NCBI GenBank assembly: GCA_032622095.1
Contig: CP136061.1
Span: 19,036,991-19,100,990 of the forward strand
DNA from: Siphonodentalium dalli
Lineage: Eukaryota; Mollusca; Scaphopoda; Gadilida; Siphonodentaliidae
DNA length: 64,000 nucleotides
Reading direction: 5' to 3'
In this document: positions 52,453-63,269 of the stretch, one piece after another
How the letters are laid out: each line of letters opens with the position of its first letter
How positions within the stretch are numbered: the stretch's first letter is position 1
The notes under the pieces: model-generated
What the model was told of the DNA's origin: nothing
Seen by the model: the letters and a program-made list of their open reading frames with translations, nothing else
The model's database searches: none
Position numbers and translations under genes: made by a program

Positions 52453-52722
52453 GTTTTGGACAAGCCTTGAAATAGGGTGTCTGTCATTTGCAGAATGAGG
52501 TCCCCAGAGGGTGAATTTAGTGATGCTACCCCGCATAGCCGGCTAGCATCACCAAATTCACCCTCTGGGGACCTCATTCTGCTTACACCTCAGCAGAATG
52601 AGGCTCCCAGAGGGTGAATTTGGTGATGCTAGCCCACTATGCGGGGTAGCATCACTAAATTCACCCTCTGGGGACCTCATTCTGCAAATGACAGACACAC
52701 TATTTCAAGGCTTGGTTTTGGA
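52453..52722. mobile_element. palindromic CAAGCC-type MITE with 8-bp TSD and an empty-site relative
   Basis: The element spans 52461-52714 (254 bp) with TSD GTTTTGGA at 52453-52460 and 52715-52722. The inverted relative of the flanks at 53611-53636 reads (complement) GATGCTGTTTTGGACAGAGT with no insert, showing one copy of the target. Confidence 0.92.
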
Positions 52723-52984
52723 CTGAGTCCCGCCCCATTAACTCTTCTATAACTGACTTTCATTGAAAAAATGTACTACATTTACACATGGAGCATGGGA
52801 ATTCACTTGCACCTCTGACATGTTCAAGATTAATCTGTCTTCAAAATGATATATCATTTACCGTGATAGAAAAAGGTAAAGTGATGATACAATCATTTAA
52901 TGTATTGTTTACATGCATTTTCTGATAGCGTGACAAATCAAAATTCTCAGAAAAACTTATAAATCTCATTGGCTTTGACATTTG

Positions 52985-53441
52985 TGGCCCGCCATATCAA
53001 ATCCAGTCGTAAGTCGGGATTTTTTTTACCCTGTGCCAATGCATTCTCTTATATATGCGAGTCGACCATAGGTCGCCTCGCATATATAAGAGAATGCATT
53101 GGCCTAACAATTTTTTACAATTTTAATAATTTGTTCTTGTATTCTTTAACAATTTTATAATTTCACCCATACAGAGCCCCAGACAAACATGAGCAGACGA
53201 CACTCTTCTATATGCTTCTATATATGTGTGGGGCTCCGTGCAGGGTAATGGATGTTTTTTATTTTATGTCCTAAAAATTGTAAGAAACATTTATTTTAAA
53301 AAAATGATAAAAAATTGTTAGGCCAATGCATTCTCTTATATATGCGAGGCGACCTATGGTCGACTCTCATATATAAGAGAATGCATTGGCACAGGGTAAT
53401 AAAATCCCGACTTACGACTGGATTTGATATGGCGGGTCACA
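52985..53441. mobile_element. double-hairpin MITE with GTGACC-type termini
   Basis: Left GTGGCCCGCCATATCAAATC, right the inverse ending GGATTTGATATGGCGGGTCAC. Two ~68-bp hairpins. The internal segment around 53170-53260 is in the opposite orientation to that in 40850-41272. Confidence 0.82.
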
Positions 53442-53897
53442 TTTAACAGACCTCTAATATATAGATATTTGATATCATCATGCTTGGGAAAGGCTGCCCT
53501 TTGTATTCATATATGCAAGCTCCCATTTGTTCTAATCCGAAGACATACATGCAAGATAATTATCGCCCATGATTCTTGGCGTAAAGTCTGTTATAGAAGA
53601 GTAACGGATTGGGACTCTGTCCAAAACAGCATCATCCCAACCGATATCCCAAGCTGTTCTGGACCAAGAATGGGTGCCATAAATTGTCCTCTATTGACGC
53701 ATACGGTTCTGTGTTTATTACATGCCTGAGAAACATCTTGTGTCTAATGAAATATTTCATGTTATATTTCATTTCGATTTTTCTAAACATTAATTGGTTT
53801 TAAAATTCCAGTTGCGTTGTCAAGTCAAACATCATTTACGTCATTTGTCAACAATGTCTTTCTATTCCACACATTGAAACAGCTTAATAATCATGGT

Positions 53898-54146
53898 TTA
53901 ACCCTTTCATGACGGGAGTTGCACTGGTACAACATTAAAGATCCTGTGCCAGTGCATTCTCTTATATATGCGTGTCTCCCATAGGGAGCCTCACATATAT
54001 AACAGAATGCACTGGCTTATGGAGTGAAGTTAAATATTGTTAGGCCCATGTATTCTTTTATACGAGGCTCCATATGGGAGACTAGCATATATATGGGAAT
54101 GCTTTGGCACACGGTTTTCGCAAAATTTCAGTCATGGAAAGGTTAA
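53898..54146. mobile_element. TTAA-bounded double-hairpin MITE, CATGACGG termini
   Basis: TTAACCCTTTCATGACGGGA to the inverse CAGTCATGGAAAGGTTAA. The hairpins carry the CCCATAGGGAG loop variant; the second is decayed. Confidence 0.78.
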
Positions 54147-54311
54147 GATGCAAGATCAGGCATGTATTAAACAAATTTTTTATAGTCAACTTTTATAACT
54201 ATAGACGGACATGTATATAACACTGGGCCACACCTCATTTTCCGGTCTTTTCTGAACATTGATTTTATAATCAGCTGGATTCTGACCAAATTAGCTGGCC
54301 GAAGCTGTTGC

Positions 54312-54702
54312 TTAACCCTTTATTATCCCCATAGGGAGCCTCGCATATATAAGAGAATACACTGGCCTAACAATATTTACCATGACCTTGTATGCCAGTG
54401 CATTCTCTTATATATGCGAGGTTCCCTATGGGAGTCTCATATATATAAGGAAATGGACTGGAGCACATATAAGAAAATGCATACGAGCTGCACTGGTACA
54501 GCATTAAAGATCCTGTGTCAGTGCATTTTCTTATATATGCGAGACTCCCATAGGGAGCCTCGCATATATAAGAGAATACATTGGCCTAACAATATTTACC
54601 ATGACCTTGTAAGCCTATGGGAGTCTCGCATATATAAGAAAATGCACTGGCACAGGATCTTCAATGCTGCACCAGCGCAGCTCCCGTCATGAAAGAGCTA
54701 AA
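54312..54702. mobile_element. compound of TTAA-type hairpin MITEs
   Basis: Starts TTAACCCTTTATTATCCCCA and ends GCAGCTCCCGTCATGAAAGA then GCTAA (TTAA mutated). At least five hairpin halves with CTCCCATAGGGAGCC loops follow each other, suggesting nested or recombined copies. The next sequence (54703-54955) resembles the 68-bp satellite unit and its MITE. Confidence 0.65.
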
Positions 54703-54955
54703 TACTCATTGACAGGTTGTTATCCGTCAGGAAATGTTCAGATAATAAGTTCAACAAATGACCATAGGTAGTTTTGTTTAACTTTTTATGAACATTTTCC
54801 ACCACTAAATATAAATCCCTCTGCTCTTGTATTACATGTATTACATGTATTTCTGTCTGTTATCTGTTCCTATACCCCTCCAAATTTATAATAGACCATT
54901 CCAATATACACTGTTATAACTGTGCGGGAGAATCCATTTATTGAAGAAAGGGTTA
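54703..54955. mobile_element. single-unit relative of the 68-bp satellite MITE
   Basis: AGGAAATGTTCAGATAATAA and CAACAAATGACCA, then GCGGGAGAATCCATTTATTG then AAGAAAGGGTTAT. It has the same order as 13620-13822 but without tandem units. Confidence 0.6.
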
Positions 54956-55182
54956 TGTGTCCACACACACACACTGTAACATTGATTCAATACTAATCTC
55001 TTCTTGCCTATGAGATTCCATCAGATTCCAACAACAATAACAATTCTTCAAAAGACGCTTTAGTTATTAGAATCAATTAATTACCAAAAGATAATGCTCA
55101 CCATTTGTCAATGCTAATATAGAGTTTCCCAAAACAAGTTATATATCAAACATTATGTTCAATGCAATTTGGTATCGAGAGT

Positions 55183-57297
55183 ATGTCCACACGGAGGAAC
55201 CGATCCCGGGAAAACAAGGATATCCCCGGAAAACAAGGATGGCCAACGCGGCAACAAGTAAAATTTGTGTTTTCCGTGGCGGTGAAATTGAGTTTTCGCC
55301 GCCAAAGTCCGTTTGTTAGGACAATGGAACGGTACGTATCACCTATCATTGATTTATCCCAGTGAACTGGGTATTGTGAAGGGTGCTGGCAGTGGTTAAA
55401 TGTCTGAGCAAACGATACACGCTGCTGTAGTGGTGCCACCAACTGGATACCCTTGGCCAAAATACCGGCATTGTTGACAAAACATCCATCATTTTTTTCA
55501 AAAATATACACTTATCGGTGGGTGCGATTGAGCCGATTCGAAGCCAAATATCTCCCAAGCATTTCCACAAAATTTCAGTGCAAATGTCCCACAAATAAGC
55601 ATTTTATTGAGCATAACGTGAAGGTGGTGCAACGATTATTTGACAACGCGGGTGACGAGGAAGTGCCAACGCGGAACACAAAATACGAATATATTCAAAT
55701 ATGATGTTCGAAAATAGGTCTGTGCAGCTATGTGCTACATATATCACTATTGTTGTTAATATATATGCCGTAAGATGCAAATCATAGGATTATTCAGCTA
55801 TGGAAATGTAGTAGTTATATAGCTATGTGGTATATACAACACGCGGACGCTTTGTCAATAACCCATATATATGCGACCAAGTTAAATATGTTAACTACTT
55901 TTATATTTACAGAACGAGATAGAATAGTGCCGATATGGATGGAGTCGCTCCACTTCAAGACATAGACGGGATAGATGGCGAGGGAATATTCCTTGATCAA
56001 ACCAATATTTACAGAACGAGATCGAATAGTGCCGATATGTCCCATATGGATGGAGTCGCTCCACTTCAAGACATAGACGGGATAGATGGCGAGGGAATAT
56101 TCCTTGATCAAACCAATATTTACAGAACGAGATTGAATAGTGCCGATATGTCCCATATGGATGGAGTCGCTCCACTTCAAGACATAGACGGGATAGATGT
56201 CGAGGGAATATTCCTTGATCAAACCAATATTTACAGAACGAGATCGAATAGTGCCGATATGTCCGATATGGATGGAGTCGCTCCACTTCAAGACATAGAC
56301 GGGATAGATGTCGAGGGAATATTCCTTGATCAAACCATTCCGTTTGAGGATGAAGTTGTTATGACATCAACACCAAAGTCGTCAAAAAAGTCAACCTCTG
56401 AGTCTGAGCCTGAGCTTGAGAGTGCGTTAACATGCGGATATGTGAGAAATCATTCAAATCGGCGATTCGATTAAATCGACACACGAAAAAGCATTCAGCG
56501 AAAATGATGGCATGCGAGCATATCCATATCGGACATATCGGCACTATTCGATCTCGTTCTGTAAATATAAAAGTAGTTAACATATTTAACTTGGTCGCAT
56601 ATATAGGGGTTATTGACAAAGCGTATACACGTGTTATATATACCACATAGCTATATAACTACTACATTTCCATAGCTGAATAATCCTATGATACTTGATT
56701 TGCATCTTACTGCTATTATATCAACAACAATAGTGCTATATGTACCACATAGCTGCACAGACCTATTTTCGAACATCATATTTGAATACATTCGTATCTT
56801 GTGTTCCGCATTGGCACTTCCTCGTCACCCGCGTTGTCAAATAATCGCTGCACCACCTTCACGTTATGCTCAATAAAATGCTTATTTGTGGGACATTTGC
56901 ACTGAAATTTTGTGGAAATGCTTGGGAGATGTTTGGCTTCGAATCAGCTCTATCGCACCCACCGATAAGTGTATATTTTTGAAAAAAATTATGGATGTTT
57001 TGTCAACAATGCCGGTATTTTGGCCAAGGGTATCCAGTTGGTGGCACCACTACAGCAGCGTGTATCGTTTGCTCAGACATTTAACCACTGCCAGCACCCT
57101 TCACAATAACCAGTTCACTGGGATAAATCAATGATAGGTGATACGTACCGCTCCATTGTCCTAACAAACGGACTTTGGCGTCGAAAACTCAATTTCACCG
57201 CCACGGAAAACACAAATTTTACTTGTTGCCGCGTTGGCCATCCTTGTTTTCCCGGGATATCCTTGTTTTCCCGGGATCGGTTCCTCCGTGTGATGTC
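55183..57297. mobile_element. 2.1-kb foldback element with ~750-bp inverted arms
   Basis: Inverted arms at about 55188-55940 and 56520-57292 start CACACGGAGGAACCGATCCC and stay near-identical over their length. ATGTC at 55183-55187 and 57293-57297 is a candidate 5-bp TSD. The ~580-bp centre is a tandem-repeat ORF. No transposase is visible. CAC ends plus a 5-bp duplication recall Transib-like elements, but this is only suggestive; foldback (unclassified) is the safe call. Confidence 0.8.
55935..56520 (+). pseudogene. 37-residue-repeat protein with C2H2 zinc finger, frameshifted
   Basis: From ATG at 55935, four repeats of 37 codons (MDGVAPLQDIDGID, EGIFLDQTNIYRTRSNSADM), the last partial, are followed by a Ser/Lys/Glu-rich stretch (TPKSSKKSTSESEPELES) and ALTC. 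The frame then reads GYVRNHSNRRFD and stops at 56474. One base shifted, the same DNA encodes CEKSFKSAIRLNRHTKKH, with C-x2-C-x12-H-x3-H spacing if the Cys of ALTC is included, a canonical C2H2 finger. A 1-base deletion near 56436 most simply explains this. The first repeat has TAG where others have TCG upstream of the ATG. Role unknown; perhaps a DNA-binding accessory protein of the element. Confidence 0.6.
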
Positions 57298-58170
57298 GGT
57301 CGGCTCAACGAATATTTGCAAGGCCCCCATTGAGCTTTGATGGGTGGGTTCGATGACTCAAATAAAATATTTTTTACCCCCGAAGCAAAATAATTGTAAT
57401 AGGAGCGTTAATTCGGATAATATATATTTAAAATTTTCAAATCCATGAGTTTTAGACGGGGTTAGGGGGGGGGGGGGTCCGGTTTGGAGAGGTTTTAAGG
57501 TAGTTGACTGTGGTTATCATTATTTTTGGGCAATTCGGGCAATTAATCATTTTTATACGCGCTTTTTGAAAAAAGGTTGTATTATGTATTCAGTCTGTCC
57601 GTCTGTCTGTCGTTCCGTCCGTCCGTTAACATTTTTGGTTTCCGATCGATAACTCCAGTTTGGATTATTTGATCTGAACCAAAGTTGGTATGTGTATTTC
57701 CCAGCTAAAGATACAGGCCAAGTTCGAATATGGGTTCCGTCCAGTTATTTTAATGTGAGTTACAGCCCTTTTTCGACTTAGAATTTGACCAATTTCATAA
57801 CATTTCGGTTTCCGACCGATAACTCTAGTTTTGATTATTTGATCTGAACCAAAGCTGGTATGTGTATTTCCCAGCTAAAACTACAGGCCAAGTTCGAATA
57901 TAGGTTCTGTCTAATTATTTTCACATGAGTTACAGCCATTGTTCGACTTAGAATTTGACTGCATTTTGGCATTGAAATTAGGGGTATATCAGATATTCTT
58001 CAAATGTAAGCCCAAAGTATTATTTTATTTTGCGGTAGTACAATTCGAAATAGCTAAAGGGCGTATTTTGCCACGCCCTAGCGATGCTCTTGTTGATAAC
58101 TGAAGCAGCATTTCAAAATTTTTTGTTGGAATCTGATGATATGGGGACCATCAAATCGGATTGAGTACCT
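57298..58170. repeat. G-run, CCGTCCGT simple repeat and ~178-bp tandem duplication
   Basis: G-tract at about 57464-57478. GTCCGTCTGTCTGTC-type repeat at about 57595-57625. Then two copies, from about 57630 and 57808, of a unit with GGTTTCCGA.CGATAACTC, TGATCTGAACCAAAG and GGTATGTGTATTTCCCAGCT. No gene recognised. Confidence 0.75.
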
Positions 58171-58440
58171 TTAACCCTTTCTATACTAAATATATTCTCC
58201 CACTCAGTTATAAAAGTACATGACACATGAATTATAGTCTGTTGAGCTTGAAGGGTGATGTTTGACATTCTCCAATTACTTACTAGGCCACTTACAAACA
58301 GTGCTTTGCAATAATCAATAAATATAGCGGAAATTGTTCTGTTGACTTAATGTCAACATTTTTAATGCTTGTAAAAATTGTTTTAGATCTGCATATATTA
58401 TATATACTCTAACTTACTTGGTATAAAGCCAAATAAATGA
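58171..58440. mobile_element. AACCCTTTCTATAC-type MITE end
   Basis: TTAACCCTTTCTATACTAAA at 58171 followed by TATTCTCCCACTCAGTTAT, the inverse of the 13800-13822 terminus. The other end is not located. Confidence 0.5.
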
Positions 58441-58731
58441 TATGTTCACAGGCATAGCCCGAATTGTGCCGATATCGATCTCAGCAAAACTTTTGATTTT
58501 GTTTGAAAACCACCTAGATTATTATGATACAAAAGTTCAAAACTGCTTAGAAAATAGTGGAATTTTTTCCACAAAATTACATGTATATAAAACATTTTAA
58601 TTCGTAAAAAAAATAAGGAAAATGCCTCCCATCATCATTTAATTTCCCATATATAATTACCTGAGAACATATATAATTACTTGAGAACATATATAATTAC
58701 CTGAGAACCTATATATTTTTATGGCCAAATG

Positions 58732-59154
58732 CAAGCCTTGAAAGAGAGAGTCTTATCATTTCAGAATGAGGTCCCCAGAGGGTGAATTTAGTGATGCTAT
58801 CGCACACATCTGGCTAGCAAAACCATATTCACTCTGGGGACCTATCTATTGTCAAATTAACATTGCTTTTAGTTATTTTTTCCCTTCTGTTCAGTTTCTA
58901 TATCCTCTAATTAGATACTTATGTTCAGTTACTTTCTCCCCTAATTTGCAGAAGATAATCGAGGTGACTAATTGGTGAACATCACCAACTTCAACTGGGG
59001 AACAATCTTATCCTAGGTCTCCTATAGCAGTTGAGGCCTAAGCAGAATGAGGTTCCCAGAGGGTGAATTTGGTGACGCTAGTGGGATATCATTGCTAAAT
59101 TTACCCTCTGTGAACCTCATTCTGTAAATGACAGACACACTATTTCCAGGCTTG
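58732..59154. mobile_element. long CAAGCC-type MITE
   Basis: CAAGCCTTGAAAGAGAGAGT to CTATTTCCAGGCTTG, with two partly deleted hairpins and the shared spacer (GGTGAACATCACCAACTTCA). Confidence 0.78.
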
Positions 59155-59225
59155 CTTAATTGTAAATATTATGATTTGCTGATTACCTCTTGCTGCTGCT
59201 GTCAATAGTTTTCTTCTCTGTAATC

Positions 59226-59685
59226 ACCTGCATTCACCCTCTGGGGACCTCATTCTGCTTGGGCCTAATCTTCTGGGAAGTATCTATAGTTTCAAATTAT
59301 CATATTCGGTTACTTCCCCCCCCCCTTCTGTTCAGTGTCTATATACCCTAGTTTGCAGAAGATAAAATGCATAATCAAGGTGGCTAATGGATGAATATCA
59401 CCAACTTCAACTGGGGAACTTCAATCTGATCCTAGGTCTCCTATAGTAATTGCGGCCTAAGCAGAATGTGGTTGACATGGGGTGAATTTGGTGATGCTAG
59501 CCCACAATGCGGAATAGCATCACTAAGTTCACCCTCTGGGAACCTCATTCTGCTTACACCTCAGCAGAATGAGGTTCCCAGAGGGTGAATTTGGTGATGC
59601 TAGCCCGCTGTGCGGGGTAGCATCACTAAATTCACCCTCTGGGGACCTTATTCTGCAAATGACAGACACCCTATTTCAAGGCTTG
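59226..59685. mobile_element. long CAAGCC-type MITE, left end truncated, three hairpin segments
   Basis: Begins inside a hairpin (CACCCTCTGGGGACCTCATT), continues through the spacer, and ends with a complete hairpin and CTATTTCAAGGCTTG at 59685. Confidence 0.75.
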
Positions 59686-59752
59686 GTTTCATGTCAATTT
59701 TCAAAGACACAGTATCAAATGATCTGTGATGTCATGCTCAGGTACAGTAATG

Positions 59753-59961
59753 CCCTAATTAATCGACTCCTTTAACCACAGCAGAATTATGGGTAACTTT
59801 TCAGGATTTAGTCGGAAATATGGCTTGTTGCCATTCATCGGAATACTCTCCCCGAGAGCTTTCCGATGAATGGCAACAAGCCATATTTCCGACTAAATCC
59901 TGAAAAGTTACCCATAATTCTGCTGTGGTTAAAGGAGTCGATTAATTAGGGCATTACTGTA
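59753..59961. mobile_element. palindromic TA-bounded MITE, second copy
   Basis: The element spans 59755-59959, CAGTAATGCCCTAATTAATC to its inverse, bounded by TA. Same family as 7420-7705 but with a single centre. Confidence 0.87.
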
Positions 59962-60068
59962 TGTTCAATCTGAGTCTTTGTCTCTCATAGCAGATGAGGC
60001 CATAGAGATTGGAAGCCATATTGTTTTGAGATGTAGCATATGGAAAGTAAACAAATTGTAACGAATGT

Positions 60069-60366
60069 TTAACCCTTTACCCAACAAACCGGCCAAATAA
60101 AGCTTCAGTCTGTCTTCGGTCTGTCTCAATAGAACCATACAAATATGGATATCATTGGAACCGGCTCCTTGACCACATTGTGATAGTTACAGTTATGCCC
60201 TGTGCCAATGCATTCTCTTATACATGCGAGTCGACCATAGGTCTTACATTCTTTAACAATTTTATAATTTTTAATGTGTTAAGCCAATGCATTCTCTTAT
60301 ATATGCGAGGCGACCTATATAAGAGAATGCATTGGCACAGGGCCGTTTTGTTGGGTAAAGGGTTAA
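60069..60366. mobile_element. TTAA-bounded MITE with internal deletions
   Basis: TTAA at 60069-60072 and 60363-60366, family of 17985-18384. The right half of the first hairpin and part of the second are deleted, leaving 298 bp. Confidence 0.82.
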
Positions 60367-61049
60367 TATCACAATTTATAGATCGGGTTTATTGAATGGA
60401 ATACTGGTAGGATCATGTAATAAATGTCAATACAGCATACTTGAAGTGTATTTACACTGACTATAATAAGTGAGATCACTAACTCGCGGTGAATCCGCCA
60501 TTTGGTCTTTGGAGGTCAAAGTTAAGAAGTAGCATCTATTATTAGCATATGGCTCCAGTCTGGGAATTCCCAAAATAAAATGGCAAAAGTTCGTTACCGA
60601 ATCGCAGGTGCGAGAATTTCATAAAACTAATTAAACAATCACCCTGGATACATACATTACGTAGGTTTCACGCAGTAGATGGATTGAGTATATCACGTAT
60701 ATGTTTTTGAGTTATTTGTTTTATCACAAGTACTCTCTATTTAAAAGTAACTTATGGGAGGTTCGTTGACAAAAGAGGGTGTCTGAATGTCTGCATCGTC
60801 ACCAGATCCCAACTCTGTAGATGACATGGCCACAAAACAATTCTTAAACACGTAGTTGCACTCAGAATAAATGAAAGTAAGTCATAAAATGCTGATAAAA
60901 ACTACTCATTCTCAGCTGTCGAATGTTTACAAATGGATGCTACTTCTTAACTTTGACCTTTTACCGGTGGGTTGGGTAAAATGCTAGGAATTGGACCATA
61001 TGGAACCATCGGCCATCTTGAAAATCGCGAACCAGTGATAAGGCTTATG
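60367..61049. repeat. inverted repeat flanking ~400 bp, possible MITE
   Basis: GGTCAAAGTTAAGAAGTAGC at about 60516 is inverted as GCTACTTCTTAACTTTGACC at about 60940; outer parts (CACTAACTCGCGG, CGCGAACCAGTG) are also roughly inverted. No clear TSD. No gene recognised. Confidence 0.6.
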
Positions 61050-61215
61050 GTGTACTTACTTGTTATAATGGTTTTATAAATGGACTCTTGTATTGCATAA
61101 TACTTATTGGATCACAGAAAAGTGATGTCAGAGAGTAAATTGAACTTCAGCATTAATGACTTCTCCCTGATGATGGTTCATTTCTCCCTAATAATCTAAT
61201 ACAGAGAAGTGACTT
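61050..61215. repeat. inverted, unexpanded relative of the 21-bp minisatellite region
   Basis: The complement of this stretch matches 19072-19215 (CTTCTCCCT, CATCAC, ATAAGTATTATG.AA, ACAAGAG.CCAT, TATAAAACCATTATA). It has one copy of the AAACCATTATA...AGTAAG unit where the other locus has an array. Confidence 0.7.
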
Positions 61216-61219
61216 CTCA

Positions 61220-61667
61220 CATTTTCATGAATGGAGCTTCCTGAATTTTTGGGAAAGCCTTGTGCCAATGCATTCTCTTATATATGCGAGTCGACCATAG
61301 GTCGCCTCGCATATATAAGAGAATGCATTGGCCTAACAAATTTTATATTATTTTTTTGTAATTTAAAAAATGACAAGAAATTGTTAAAGAATGTAAGAAG
61401 TAATGATAAAAAATAATAAAAATTGTTAAAGAATGTAAGAAATAATTGTAAAGAATGTAAAAAAAATTATATAGAATGTAAGAAAAAATGATAAAAAATG
61501 ATAAAATTGTGTGTGTTAAATTATGTAAAAAAAAATGATAAAAAATTGTTAGGCCAGTTCATTGTCATATGCAAGGCAACCTATGGTCGACTCGTATATA
61601 TAAGAGAATGCATTGGCAGAGGGTCTTTAATGTTGTGTTAGCGCAGCTCCCATCATGAAAGTGTTAA
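61220..61667. mobile_element. degraded double-hairpin MITE with A-rich spacer
   Basis: ATGAATGGAGCTTCCTGAAT at the left, first hairpin intact (61262-61333), a long spacer with repeated AAAGAATGTAAGAA, second hairpin decayed, and right end AGCTCCCATCATGAAAGTGT then TAA. Confidence 0.7.
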
Positions 61668-62480
61668 ATTCACTAGGCTGATCCTTGCCAATATACCCTA
61701 TATTATTTTGTGATTAGTCACAAAATGAAAATTCCTTATTTCTGCTCTGCAATCCTCAATACTACACATACAGTAGTTGGTGCTTCTTGTAGCTTTTCTG
61801 CACTTTGTATAAAGTTGTACATTACTTTTACTAAAATGAATGTTATTAATGTTGTCTTGTTATGTACACCAAAGGACTAGCCAGCCTAGTCAATTTCATA
61901 ATAAAATATGAAAAATCAAGTGTTTTATTCTTATTAATAACCATAGCACACTCTCAAGCGATACCGAACCTAAATGTTCGAACCCATTGCAATATGCATA
62001 TCTCATATGGTTGTCAATTTTATCAGTGGAGGAAATATCGCATGTGGTCAAAGTGTTAATTCCACTGGCAAACCATCCCACTGAATAAAGAAACCACTGA
62101 CCCCCGGTTAGCAACTGACAAACTAGCCCAGATACACGAATCGGTTACTCATTCTGTGAATCAGAAATCCGCGCTTATCTGGGATCAAACAAACTTTTCG
62201 ATCGGTGGCGGCTTATGGTGAGATAATACGCTATGCACCTTGCCGACTGATCCACCAGATCTGTGATTTAGTGTAGACATCACGGGCTATGTAAGTAATA
62301 CTTGTAAGTTGAAACATGTGTTACTATGGTATGGCGGAAAAATGGTTTTACGGCACCAAATCTACATGTTTATAGATATCGGCCCAATGTCCAGGAAAAT
62401 CGGCCCAATGTCCAGGAAAATGTGTAAGCTCTTCCCACTCATCCAGTATCATTGTCATTATTGAAGCACACTTGAGAATT
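61668..62480. other. no gene recognised
   Basis: Non-coding. A 22-bp duplication lies at about 62380-62420 (ATCGGCCCAATGTCCAGGAA). Confidence 0.45.
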
Positions 62481-62481
62481 A

Positions 62482-62927
62482 AGGTGCCTGTCATTTGCAG
62501 AATGAGGTCCCCAGAGGGTGATTTAATGACACTATCCCACATAGTGGAGTAGCATCACTAAATTCCCCCTCTGGGGGACCTCATTCTGCTCAGGCCTCAT
62601 CTTCTCTGGAAAGTTTCTTTATTATAAAATTTCTATAGAAACTTGTTCACAAAGATCTATTTCTTTTTTAGTTTTGTTTCTCTATATCCCCAAATTGGCA
62701 GATGACACATTGCATAATCGAGGTTCCCAATGGGTGTACATTACAATATTCACCATTTTGGGAACTTCAATCTGAATCTTTGTTTCCCATGGCAAATGAG
62801 GCCATGCAGAATGAGGTTCCTAGATGGTGGATTTGGTGATGCTAGCCCACTATGCAGGATAGCGTCACTAAATTCACCCTCTGGGGACCTCATTCTGCAA
62901 ATGACAGACACATTAAACTCAGACTTG
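62482..62927. mobile_element. long CAAGCC-type MITE, outer ends diverged
   Basis: GGTGCCTGTCATTTGCAGAA hairpin (62490-62590), spacer like that of 51600-51780 in inverse order, then a second hairpin ending GCAAATGACAGACACATTAA. Confidence 0.75.
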
Positions 62928-63269
62928 TATTGATAATTGGATTATTCCATTTTGCTATACGTTGGCCACAAACTTCTAAACAGTTTGACAGTGTTATGTG
63001 CAGGCGGTATGGTTATGCGAGTCAGGTGACTTCTATTGGCAATGTCAACACATGTTACAAGATACACGTACATGTGGCTGAACCTGGCTATTATCTTTGT
63101 GCCAATATTCTGGACAATTTTCAAATGTGGTTCTTGTTTGCATTGATGTTTGACTACACGATACGTGCCTAACATGCTCGTGCCCGCAAATGTGTTATGA
63201 TCGAAAATACTAGTCTCAAAATTCTTTGTATTGCTTTCTTTCAAAGTTTGGATGATGGATGTGTCATGA

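Noticed and set aside
55162-57330. Matching frames in the two foldback arms (82-codon frame with LWKCLGDIWLRI, and others)
   Set aside because: Present twice only because the arms are inverted copies; no family recognised and competing frames overlap on both strands.
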